Shown: piece by piece, positions 1-5,002 of the stretch
How the letters are laid out: every line of letters starts with the position of its first letter
Numbering within the stretch: position 1 is the first letter of the stretch
NCBI GenBank assembly: GCA_031263385.1
Contig: JAISFX010000164.1
Span: 1-5,002 of the forward strand
Length of the DNA stretch: 5,002 nt
From: Lactobacillus sp.
GTDB taxonomy: Bacteria > Pseudomonadota > Alphaproteobacteria > RF32 > CAG-239
Reading direction: 5' to 3'
The notes under the pieces: generated by a model
Seen by the model: only the letters and a program-made list of their open reading frames with translations
The model's database searches: none
What the model was told of the DNA's origin: nothing
Program-made: the position numbers and the translations under genes

Positions 1-283
1 CATAACCGGCATCATCTTGGGCCTAAGCGGCGTTTTAATTGGCTATGACACAGGAATGGAACCAACTATGGGCTTCAACCTTTTGTTCAAAGGCATCATC
101 GGCGCCATTATCGGCGGCATGAGAAACCTTCGCGGAGCTTTCCTCGGTGCGTTGTTCTTAGCCTTCTGCGAAAACTTGGGTGTATGGGTCTTTGCTTCAG
201 AATGGAGAGACTTGGTCGCATTTGTAATATTCATCACCTTCTTATACTTAAAACCACAAGGCATCTTCCAAAGGAGAGTTTAA
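1..283 (+). CDS. livH: LivH-type branched-chain amino acid ABC permease, C-terminal part (5' truncated)
   Basis: This is the last 93 codons of an inner-membrane permease subunit that forms half of the channel of a LIV-type ABC importer. The gene begins before the window; the reading frame starts at base 2 and stops with TAA at 281-283. The TTG at 17 is not a real start, because the same frame is open and family-like upstream of it. Visible family features are a short loop with P21 and G24, a hydrophobic segment ending in IIGG (fragment residues 31-39), the NLRGAFLGAL stretch (42-51) continuing to E57-N58-L59-G60, a SEWRD loop (66-70), a last membrane helix (71-83), and the closing KPQGIF motif (84-89) typical of LivH C-termini. 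The GGMRN stretch has Arg41 where the family usually has a small residue. LivH is preferred over LivM because of the PQGIF ending and because a clear LivM N-terminus follows downstream. The last codons also hold the ribosome-binding site of the next gene. Confidence 0.93.
   Translation, partial: ITGIILGLSGVLIGYDTGMEPTMGFNLLFKGIIGAIIGGMRNLRGAFLGALFLAFCENLGVWVFASEWRDLVAFVIFITFLYLKPQGIFQRRV
271..278 (+). promoter_or_regulatory. Shine-Dalgarno for binding protein 1, inside the livH tail
   Basis: AAGGAGAG is a strong purine-rich match to the 16S anti-SD. With AAGGAG as its core it lies 10 bases before the ATG at 287. It is embedded in the final livH codons (Q-R-R-V-stop), so translation of livH must pass through it. 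This supports the ATG at 287 as start and suggests translational coupling. Confidence 0.8.
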
Positions 284-286
284 CCT

Positions 287-1384
287 ATGAAGAAACTTTT
301 TATCCTCACGCTTTTCATCATTGCTGCCGGCATAGCTGTTGTCATTAAGAACAGCATCAGTGACCCTAAAACCTCAGCAAGCTCCAAACCTGTCGTCAAA
401 ATCGGCATCATTTACCCCATGTCTGGAGACGGCGCAATCTTTGGTGAGACAGCTCGTGAAGTTGCCGACATGTTCTTTGAAGAGTTTAACAAAAAAAATC
501 CATTATTTGATTATCAGATAATCTTTGAGGACAACCAGATGAAGCTTGATAAAAACGCCTCTTTGGCTAACAAGCTTATTCAAGTTGATAAGGTTGACGT
601 ATTGGTCACTTGTCTTTCCAACTTCGGCGCTGTTGTTTCTCCCATTGCCGAAAGAAACAAAACTCTCCATTTTTCAGTAGCAACTGACCCTATTGTTGCC
701 GAGGGCTTTTATAACTTCATGGCCTCATCTAATGTAGAAGGAGAAGCTGGGCTTCTTTACGATACACTAATAAGTAATGGTGCCAGAAATGTGGATATCG
801 TGGTTGTTAATGCAACCGGCCCTATGAGCATGATAAAATATTTTGAGGACAAAGTTACAAAAGACAAAGGCCTTTTAATTGGCAACAAATACAGCGTAAA
901 TGCAGATGAAAAAGACTTTAGAACCTTAATCAGCAAAATAAAAAACAATAATCCTGATTATGTAATCGTAATGCTTGCTTTCCCAACCATTGATGTATTC
1001 TTAAAACAATACAAAGATGCTGGCGTAAACATTCCATTCACCGGCATAGAAACTTTTACATATCTTGAAAACAAGGCCTTAGCTGAAGGTCAATGGTATG
1101 TAGATGCCGCTCCTGCCACATCTGAATTTGAAGCCGCATTAGAGGCGAAAACCGGCAAGACAGCTACCAATTACGGCGAATATATGAATTTAATTTTGCA
1201 AATGATAACTCTTGGTTTTGAAGGTGCACAATCAAAAGACAAGGCTTTAGTTGGTGAATATATTTTACAAAACTCTAATGGCTCAGACACCGCTATCGGT
1301 ATAGTAAGCACAAAACCCGAAGGTATCATTGATGGCCAGCCCGTTATCAGAAAAATCATTAATGCCCAAACAATGAAGGAATAA
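287..1384 (+). CDS. LIV-type ABC transporter substrate-binding protein, copy 1 (divergent)
   Basis: A 365-residue periplasmic-binding-protein-like receptor of the Peripla_BP_6/LivK family, normal in length for the family (LivJ/LivK are near 370). It is predicted to bind a small ligand, probably an amino acid or analogue, and pass it to the LivH/LivM channel. The N-terminus is MKK plus a hydrophobic segment (residues 4-20), then a polar S/K-rich linker (21-34), then the first strand KPVVKIGIIYPMSG (34-47). The cleft region has S111-N-F-G, A132-T133-D134, and Glu255 in GIETF; by alignment Glu255 matches the LivJ Glu that contacts the ligand ammonium group. There is no lipobox cysteine; the first Cys is C109. 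The start is fixed by a strong SD and a 3-base gap from livH. It is the outlier of the four: it lacks the WTQP block of copies 2-4, is one residue shorter before the TD motif, has YGEYM in place of GN(I/M)YD, and has a different C-terminal tail. Family assignment is firm; the ligand is not known. Confidence 0.93.
   Translation: MKKLFILTLFIIAAGIAVVIKNSISDPKTSASSKPVVKIGIIYPMSGDGAIFGETAREVADMFFEEFNKKNPLFDYQIIFEDNQMKLDKNASLANKLIQVDKVDVLVTCLSNFGAVVSPIAERNKTLHFSVATDPIVAEGFYNFMASSNVEGEAGLLYDTLISNGARNVDIVVVNATGPMSMIKYFEDKVTKDKGLLIGNKYSVNADEKDFRTLISKIKNNNPDYVIVMLAFPTIDVFLKQYKDAGVNIPFTGIETFTYLENKALAEGQWYVDAAPATSEFEAALEAKTGKTATNYGEYMNLILQMITLGFEGAQSKDKALVGEYILQNSNGSDTAIGIVSTKPEGIIDGQPVIRKIINAQTMKE
1376..1380 (+). 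promoter_or_regulatory. Shine-Dalgarno for binding protein 2, inside copy 1
   Basis: AAGGA lies 8 bases before the ATG at 1389. It falls within the closing ATG-AAG-GAA-TAA codons (M-K-E-stop) of copy 1, so the same bases encode the tail and serve as ribosome-binding site. Copy 3 ends with the same K-E-stop arrangement. Confidence 0.72.
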
Positions 1385-1388
1385 ACCC

Positions 1389-2495
1389 ATGAAGAAAAGC
1401 ACACTCAAAATTCTGGCAATATTGGTATTAATACTTGCAGCCTTTGCTGTTTATACCATGGATAACGCTCGCCGCATAAACACCTCTGCAACAGAAAAAG
1501 ACAAGCCTGTTATTAAAATCGGCGTTTTATTACCTTTAACCGGCAAGAACATGGTTGATACCGGACACCTTATGAAAAACACCGTCCTATATAAAATGCA
1601 AGAGCTCGAAAAAGAAACCACCAAAAACAGATACGAGTTCATTATTGAAGACAGCGCCTTCGATTCCAGCCGCACAGCCTTAGCCAATGCAAAGCTGATA
1701 AACCAAGACAAGGTAAGCGCTGTAATCAGTTTTGGCTCTCGCATTGGCAATGTTGTTTCTCCTGTTACTGAAAGAAACTCCATTCTTCACCTTTCTGCCT
1801 GCGCCTCAGATGAGAATGTCGCCATCGGCAAATATAACTTCATCCACTGGACTCAGCCCAAAGTCGAGGTTGATAGAATGGTTGAAGAAATCAAAAACCG
1901 CGGCATAAAATCTGTTGCCATCATTGTCGCTAATGATGCAGCCACCCTTGCTATGGGAAACACTTTAGAAGAAGAGCTCACAAAACTAGGCATCAAAAAT
2001 TATAAAGATATTGTTGACCCTAACCTTAATGACTTCAGAATGAACATCCCTAAAATGGAAAAGAACAATCCCGAGATTTATGCCTTAATCGTTTTTGAAA
2101 GTGCTACTATGAACTTTGTAAAACAGGCTCGCGAATTAAACCTAAACAAGCCTCTGACCTCTATTGAGACTTTCAGTTTCTTGGCTGACCAGTCAATTTT
2201 AGAAGGCTATTGGTATGTTGACCCTGCCGAAATCACCGGAGAATTTAAAACAAAAATCGAGACCTTTAATAAGTCAGATAATATATTTGCTCTCGGCAAC
2301 ATTTATGATTCTCTCAACCTTCTGATAACCGCTTTTGAAAAAGCCCCTACCCCTGAACAAGCGGTTGACGAGTTAGAAAAAATAAAAACTTTTGATGGAG
2401 TATTAGGCCGCCTGACACAAGATGAAAATGGCATATTCCAATCCAAAGCCATCATTAAAACAATCAAAAACGGCAAAGCTGTTGTGGAGAACTAA
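1389..2495 (+). CDS. LIV-type ABC transporter substrate-binding protein, copy 2
   Basis: A 368-residue Peripla_BP_6/LivK-family receptor, predicted to feed the same LivH/LivM channel as its neighbours. The N-terminus has a charged start (MKKSTLK), a hydrophobic segment (8-22) and a linker (about 23-38) before the first strand KPVIKIGVLLPLTG (39-52). AFA at 18-20 is the only reasonable signal-peptidase I site among the four copies, so this one might be cleaved. Cleft positions include S117-R-I-G, C138-A-S140-D141, N182-D183, and Glu260 in SIETF. The block SDENVAIGKYNFIHWTQP (140-157) is shared in similar form with copies 3 and 4. The C-terminal region has GNIYDS (303-308) and LTQDENGIFQ (342-351), with closest similarity to copy 4. 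The gap from copy 1 is 4 bases and its SD is inside copy 1. Cys138, in front of the ASD motif, has Gly and Trp as counterparts in copies 3 and 4. Family is clear, ligand is not. Confidence 0.94.
   Translation: MKKSTLKILAILVLILAAFAVYTMDNARRINTSATEKDKPVIKIGVLLPLTGKNMVDTGHLMKNTVLYKMQELEKETTKNRYEFIIEDSAFDSSRTALANAKLINQDKVSAVISFGSRIGNVVSPVTERNSILHLSACASDENVAIGKYNFIHWTQPKVEVDRMVEEIKNRGIKSVAIIVANDAATLAMGNTLEEELTKLGIKNYKDIVDPNLNDFRMNIPKMEKNNPEIYALIVFESATMNFVKQARELNLNKPLTSIETFSFLADQSILEGYWYVDPAEITGEFKTKIETFNKSDNIFALGNIYDSLNLLITAFEKAPTPEQAVDELEKIKTFDGVLGRLTQDENGIFQSKAIIKTIKNGKAVVEN
1830..1858 (+). repeat. Imperfect direct repeat, NF..WTQP coding segment (copy 2 member)
   Basis: AAATATAACTTC (1830-1841) and ACTGGACTCAGCC (1846-1858) recur exactly, with the same 4-base spacing, at 4019-4030 and 4035-4047 in copy 4. 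Copy 3 has the same protein block with more base differences. This marks shared ancestry of copies 2 and 4 in this segment. Confidence 0.6.
2486..2490 (+). promoter_or_regulatory. Shine-Dalgarno for binding protein 3, inside copy 2
   Basis: GGAGA, with GGAG as core, lies about 9 bases before the ATG at 2499. It is within the last codons of copy 2 (V-E-N-stop). It is shorter than the site of copy 1 but well placed, and supports the start at 2499. Confidence 0.62.
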
Positions 2496-2498
2496 CCC

Positions 2499-3596
2499 AT
2501 GAAGAAACTCCTGCTCGGGATTATAATCATAGCCGTAGCCATCGGTATATATGTCATTTCAAACCAACAAATGGCAACATCTGTCGATTCTAATTCTGGC
2601 AAACCCACAATCAAAATCGGCGTCCTATTGCCTTTAACAGGCAACCTTTCTAACATGGGACAAAGTCTTAAAAATGGCGCATTGCTAGCCATTCAGGATG
2701 CTGACAGTAAAAACCTCAAATACAACTATGAGCTTGTTATTGATGATGACCGCTTTGAGCCCAAACTTGATGCCACAATTTTCACCAAACAAAAAAGTGT
2801 TGATGATGTAAAAGCAATGGTAAGCTTTGCTTCTACAACCGGAAACATTCTTGCCCCAAGAGCAGATGCCGCCAAAATTATATATTTTAACGTAGGCGCA
2901 TCTGATGCTAATGTAGCCAAAGGCAAATACACCTTCATTCATTGGACTCAACCCTCTGAAACCACCCAAAAAATACTAGAACACCAACAGGCTCAAGGCT
3001 ATAAGAAAGTAGCCTTCTTTGCCGGAAACGATGCTGGCGTAAACGCCCTTCTAAAAGAATATGAAAGACAAGCCCCTGACTATGGGCTGGATATTGAAGT
3101 ATTACGTTTTAATCCTGACGAAAAAGACTTCAAAATGCTCTTAGCCAAAGCAATATCCTACAACCCCGATGTTTATACTGCTCTAATATGGGGCGGCAAT
3201 GTAAACCCTTTCATCAAACAGTTCAATGAGGCCAATATTGACAAACCCCTTAACGGAATTGAATCTGTATCGATGATAGACGATACAAGCATATTAGAAG
3301 GCATGTATTATGCCGATGTCGCCGCCGCAGAGGAAAGCTTCAACAAACACTTGGCTAAAAACTTCCCCGCCAACCCTACCAACTTTGCTGTTGGCAATAT
3401 GTATGATGTCATCAACATAATCATCCGTGCTTTTGAGGCCGCAGAAACCCCTGACAAAGCAATTGATGAGCTGTTAAAAATAAAAGAATACAACGGAGTA
3501 ATCGGTACTGCCACGCAAGACAGTGAGGGCATTTTCCGCACCAACGCCGTCCTAAAAAAAATCAAAAACGGCAAACCCCTAACGGTAAAGGAATAA
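2499..3596 (+). CDS. LIV-type ABC transporter substrate-binding protein, copy 3
   Basis: A 365-residue Peripla_BP_6/LivK-family receptor. MKK is followed by a strongly hydrophobic segment (4-20), a polar linker with S/N/D (21-34), and the first strand KPTIKIGVLLPLTG (35-48). The protein has no cysteine, so it cannot be a lipoprotein and has no disulfide. Cleft positions are S112-T-T-G, G133-A134-S135-D136, N177-D178, and Glu255 in GIESV. It carries the SDANVAKGKYTFIHWTQP block (135-152), GNMYDV (299-304) and a TQDSEGIF strand (339-346). The region around Glu255 departs most from its sisters: SVSMIDD replaces the TFSFL/AFSFL pattern, and MYYAD replaces WYVD, which removes the Trp. The DNA for the first strand is identical over 20 bases to that of copy 4. 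It starts 3 bases after copy 2. Likely role is ligand delivery to LivH/LivM; specificity probably differs from copies 2 and 4, which is an inference. Confidence 0.94.
   Translation: MKKLLLGIIIIAVAIGIYVISNQQMATSVDSNSGKPTIKIGVLLPLTGNLSNMGQSLKNGALLAIQDADSKNLKYNYELVIDDDRFEPKLDATIFTKQKSVDDVKAMVSFASTTGNILAPRADAAKIIYFNVGASDANVAKGKYTFIHWTQPSETTQKILEHQQAQGYKKVAFFAGNDAGVNALLKEYERQAPDYGLDIEVLRFNPDEKDFKMLLAKAISYNPDVYTALIWGGNVNPFIKQFNEANIDKPLNGIESVSMIDDTSILEGMYYADVAAAEESFNKHLAKNFPANPTNFAVGNMYDVINIIIRAFEAAETPDKAIDELLKIKEYNGVIGTATQDSEGIFRTNAVLKKIKNGKPLTVKE
2601..2620 (+). repeat. Direct repeat, first-strand coding segment (copy 3 member)
   Basis: These 20 bases, encoding KPTIKI and the first two bases of the next Gly codon, are identical to 3695-3714 in copy 4. 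The upstream CGATTCTAA is also shared, with copy 3 carrying three extra codons (an in-frame 9-base difference) between that string and the repeat. This is a remnant of gene duplication or conversion, not a regulatory repeat. Confidence 0.75.
3587..3592 (+). promoter_or_regulatory. Shine-Dalgarno for binding protein 4, inside copy 3
   Basis: AAAGGA lies 6 bases before the ATG at 3599, within the closing GTA-AAG-GAA-TAA codons of copy 3 (V-K-E-stop). The gap between stop and start is only 2 bases (AG), the tightest junction in the window, which favours translational coupling. Confidence 0.7.
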
Positions 3597-3598
3597 AG

Positions 3599-4690
3599 AT
3601 GAAGAAAATAACAACCATTCTGGCAATCATCTTCGCCATAACAATACTCATCATCGAAAAAAACACTGTTAATAAAGCAGTCTCCACCGATTCTAAACCC
3701 ACAATCAAAATCGGAGTAATGCTTCCGTTATCAGGTGAGCAATCCAAACTTGGTATTGCAGCCAAAGGGGCTGCCGAGATTGCCTCAAAGCACATAAAAA
3801 GCATGAGCACAAAATACAATTACGAATTCATCTATGAAGACAACCAGTTTAATGCGGCTAAAGTTCCGGCAATTTTATCTAAATTCATGAGTATAGATAA
3901 AATTGATGCACTCTTAGACGGGGGCTCAGCTGTTGGCAACATCAGTTCTCCCGTTGCTGAAAAAAGCAAGCTTATTCATTTAAACATCTGGGCATCTGAT
4001 GCCAATGTTGCCAAAGGTAAATATAACTTCTTAAACTGGACTCAGCCTCCTAAAGAAACAAAAAAAATGGCAGAAATCATCCATAATAAAGGCTATAAAA
4101 ATGTTCACATGGTCATTACTAATCACGACGGACCAATTGCTGTTGCCAATGCATTAGAGCAAGAGTTAAACAAATTAAATGTTCTCAATACAACAAAAAA
4201 AATCAACATGGGCACCCGTGACATGCGTCTTGATATAAAGAAGATGGAAGCTGACAACGCTGACTTATACGTCTTAATTCTTTTTGACCCTGATTTGAGC
4301 ATATTTATAAAGCAACAAAAAGAAATCGGCTCCACAACAAATATAACTTCTATAGAGGCATTCTCCTTCTTAGAAGATATGTCAATCATAGAAGGCGCTT
4401 GGTATGTAGATGTTGCTGAGAGTTCTAACCCTGTAATGGACGAGATAAAAAATCATAACAATTCAAACTTTTCTTACGGCATGGGCAACATGTATGACAA
4501 CATCATGATATTGGTTAATGCTTTTGAAAACGCAGAAACCAAAGAAAATGTTGTTGATGAGCTGGCTAAAACAACACACCACCAAGGCATCGTTGGCAGC
4601 CTTACACAGGATGAAGAAGGCATTTTCCAAAGTGAAGCTATTATTAAAAAAGTAATAAACGGGCAACCTGTTATAATAGATAAAATATAA
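3599..4690 (+). CDS. LIV-type ABC transporter substrate-binding protein, copy 4
   Basis: A 363-residue Peripla_BP_6/LivK-family receptor, the last of the tandem set and directly before the livM-type gene. MKK is followed by a hydrophobic segment (4-19), a polar linker (20-32) and the first strand KPTIKIGVMLPLSG (33-46). No cysteine is present and no convincing signal-peptidase site is visible. Cleft positions are S110-A-V-G, W131-A132-S133-D134, N175-H-D-G-P, and Glu253 in SIEAF. It has the SDANVAKGKYNFLNWTQP block (133-150), GNMYDN (296-301) and LTQDEEGIFQ (335-344). The N-terminal strand and ASD block are closest to copy 3, whereas the Glu253 region and C-terminal strand are closest to copy 2. 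Trp131 in front of the ASD motif is a bulky residue where copy 3 has Gly and copy 2 has Cys. Like its sisters it is expected to serve LivH/LivM; its ligand is unknown. Confidence 0.94.
   Translation: MKKITTILAIIFAITILIIEKNTVNKAVSTDSKPTIKIGVMLPLSGEQSKLGIAAKGAAEIASKHIKSMSTKYNYEFIYEDNQFNAAKVPAILSKFMSIDKIDALLDGGSAVGNISSPVAEKSKLIHLNIWASDANVAKGKYNFLNWTQPPKETKKMAEIIHNKGYKNVHMVITNHDGPIAVANALEQELNKLNVLNTTKKINMGTRDMRLDIKKMEADNADLYVLILFDPDLSIFIKQQKEIGSTTNITSIEAFSFLEDMSIIEGAWYVDVAESSNPVMDEIKNHNNSNFSYGMGNMYDNIMILVNAFENAETKENVVDELAKTTHHQGIVGSLTQDEEGIFQSEAIIKKVINGQPVIIDKI
3695..3714 (+). repeat. Direct repeat, first-strand coding segment (copy 4 member)
   Basis: Exact 20-base partner of 2601-2620. The match ends abruptly on both sides at synonymous or substituted positions, as expected for an ageing duplication. 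The corresponding stretches of copies 1 and 2 encode similar residues (KPVVKIG, KPVIKIG) but differ in DNA. Confidence 0.75.
4019..4047 (+). repeat. Imperfect direct repeat, NF..WTQP coding segment (copy 4 member)
   Basis: Partner of 1830-1858: two exact blocks of 12 and 13 bases separated by 4 differing bases. It encodes KYNFLNWTQP in copy 4 against KYNFIHWTQP in copy 2. Confidence 0.6.
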
Positions 4691-4693
4691 AAG

Positions 4694-4698
4694 AAGGA
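4694..4698 (+). promoter_or_regulatory. Shine-Dalgarno for the livM-type gene
   Basis: AAGGA lies 7 bases before the ATG at 4706, in the 15-base gap after copy 4. It is the only ribosome-binding site in the window that is not inside the preceding coding sequence. Confidence 0.75.
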
Positions 4699-4705
4699 TA
4701 AAACA

Positions 4706-5002
4706 ATGGAATACTTATTAAACCTCGGCATACTTTTTTGCATTTATAGCATCTTAGCCTTAAGCCTCAATCTTGTTGTTGGCATGAGTGGACTTTTATC
4801 GCTCGCCCAAGCTGCTTTTTATGGCATTGGTGCTTATGCAACTGCTCTTGGCATGACCAAACTTGGGCTGGATTTCTTCACCACCATTTTATTGGGCATG
4901 TTGATTAATGCTGTAATTGCCTTTGTCGTTGGTAAAATTTTATCACGCTTTCAAGGAGACTATTATTGCATTGTATCCGCCGGACTGTCGATAATCGTAT
5001 TC
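4706..5002 (+). CDS. livM: LivM-type branched-chain amino acid ABC permease, N-terminal part (3' truncated)
   Basis: The first 99 codons of the second inner-membrane permease subunit, running off the window end in frame. It would pair with the LivH-type protein upstream to form the channel. After MEYLLNLG come a first helix with the family pattern IYSILALSLNLVVGMSGLLS (residues 13-32), the LAQAAFYGIGAY motif (33-44; LivM proteins have SLG(H/Q)AAFxGIGAY), a helix at about 56-76 (LDFFTTILLG onward), and RFQGDYYCIV (81-90), which matches the LivM pattern RxxGDYfaivT with Ser in place of Thr. RF-GDY places it in LivM rather than LivH. The start is a compact one without the long N-terminal extension of some LivM proteins, and is supported by AAGGA 7 bases upstream. 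It follows copy 4 by 15 bases with no terminator between. Confidence 0.94.
   Translation, partial: MEYLLNLGILFCIYSILALSLNLVVGMSGLLSLAQAAFYGIGAYATALGMTKLGLDFFTTILLGMLINAVIAFVVGKILSRFQGDYYCIVSAGLSIIVF

Noticed and set aside
17..283. An independent small protein starting at TTG 17
   Set aside because: The frame continues upstream to the window edge and the whole stretch matches the LivH C-terminus, so it is a truncated larger gene.
339..521. A 60-codon + strand frame in another phase inside binding protein 1
   Set aside because: It overlaps the confirmed frame completely, with a low-complexity S/T/K product.
1451..1783. A 110-codon open frame on the - strand, the longest antisense frame
   Set aside because: It lies wholly inside binding protein 2, has no recognisable domain, and is explained as a shadow of a well-supported coding frame.
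2685..2969. A 94-codon open frame on the - strand over binding protein 3, and other - strand frames at 2492-2692, 3308-3574, 3562-3819, 4123-4389 and 4474-4743
   Set aside because: All overlap strong family-supported genes on the + strand and show no independent family features. Similar shadows recur at the same relative places because the copies are paralogous.
287..4690. Lipoprotein signal peptides on the four receptors
   Set aside because: No cysteine occurs in the N-terminal 100 residues of any copy, so no lipobox is possible.
1389..4690. Frameshifts or decay in the duplicated copies
   Set aside because: All copies are uninterrupted, 363-368 residues long, with conserved N- and C-terminal motifs, so none looks like a pseudogene.
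4691..4705. A promoter or terminator between copy 4 and the livM-type gene
   Set aside because: The gap is only 15 bases, with an SD but no hairpin or T-run; the other gaps are 2 to 4 bases.

Overview
The window lies inside a branched-chain amino acid (LIV/HAAT-type) ABC transporter operon, with all genes on the + strand. It opens in the 3' end of a LivH-type permease gene (to 283). Four complete, tandem, paralogous genes for Peripla_BP_6/LivK-type substrate-binding proteins follow (287-1384, 1389-2495, 2499-3596, 3599-4690). It closes in the first 99 codons of a LivM-type permease gene (4706 to the window end). Gaps between genes are 2 to 15 bases, and each ribosome-binding site except that of livM lies in the coding tail of the gene before it. 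There is no room for a promoter or terminator between the genes, so this looks like one tightly coupled transcription unit. The ATPase genes (livG, livF) are not in the window and would be expected further along.

The window suggests a Gram-negative bacterium. The binding proteins have a KK + hydrophobic N-terminus but no lipobox cysteine, as expected for export to a periplasm. The DNA is fairly AT-rich (about 40% G+C by eye, not counted), with many TTA and AAA codons but also frequent GCC and GGC. A low-GC, possibly host-associated proteobacterium (for example an alphaproteobacterium) fits, but this is a weak inference.

By established knowledge of the family, LivH and LivM form the membrane channel and the binding proteins deliver ligand to it. 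Several binding proteins can share one channel, as LivJ and LivK share LivHMGF in E. coli. Here four binding proteins sit between the two permease genes. They share a scaffold (N-terminal anchor, linker, KPxIKIG strand, conserved serine and Glu in the cleft, a C-terminal G-I-(I/F) strand) but differ at positions expected near the ligand. The simplest reading is a locally amplified receptor set that widens the amino-acid or related ligand range of one transporter.

The unusual points are the fourfold amplification and its position, the apparent membrane tethering of the receptors, the divergence of the first copy, a shared SDxNVAxGKY...WTQP block in copies 2-4, and mosaic similarity among copies. 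I see no RNA gene, CRISPR array, mobile element or non-coding stretch longer than 15 bases.
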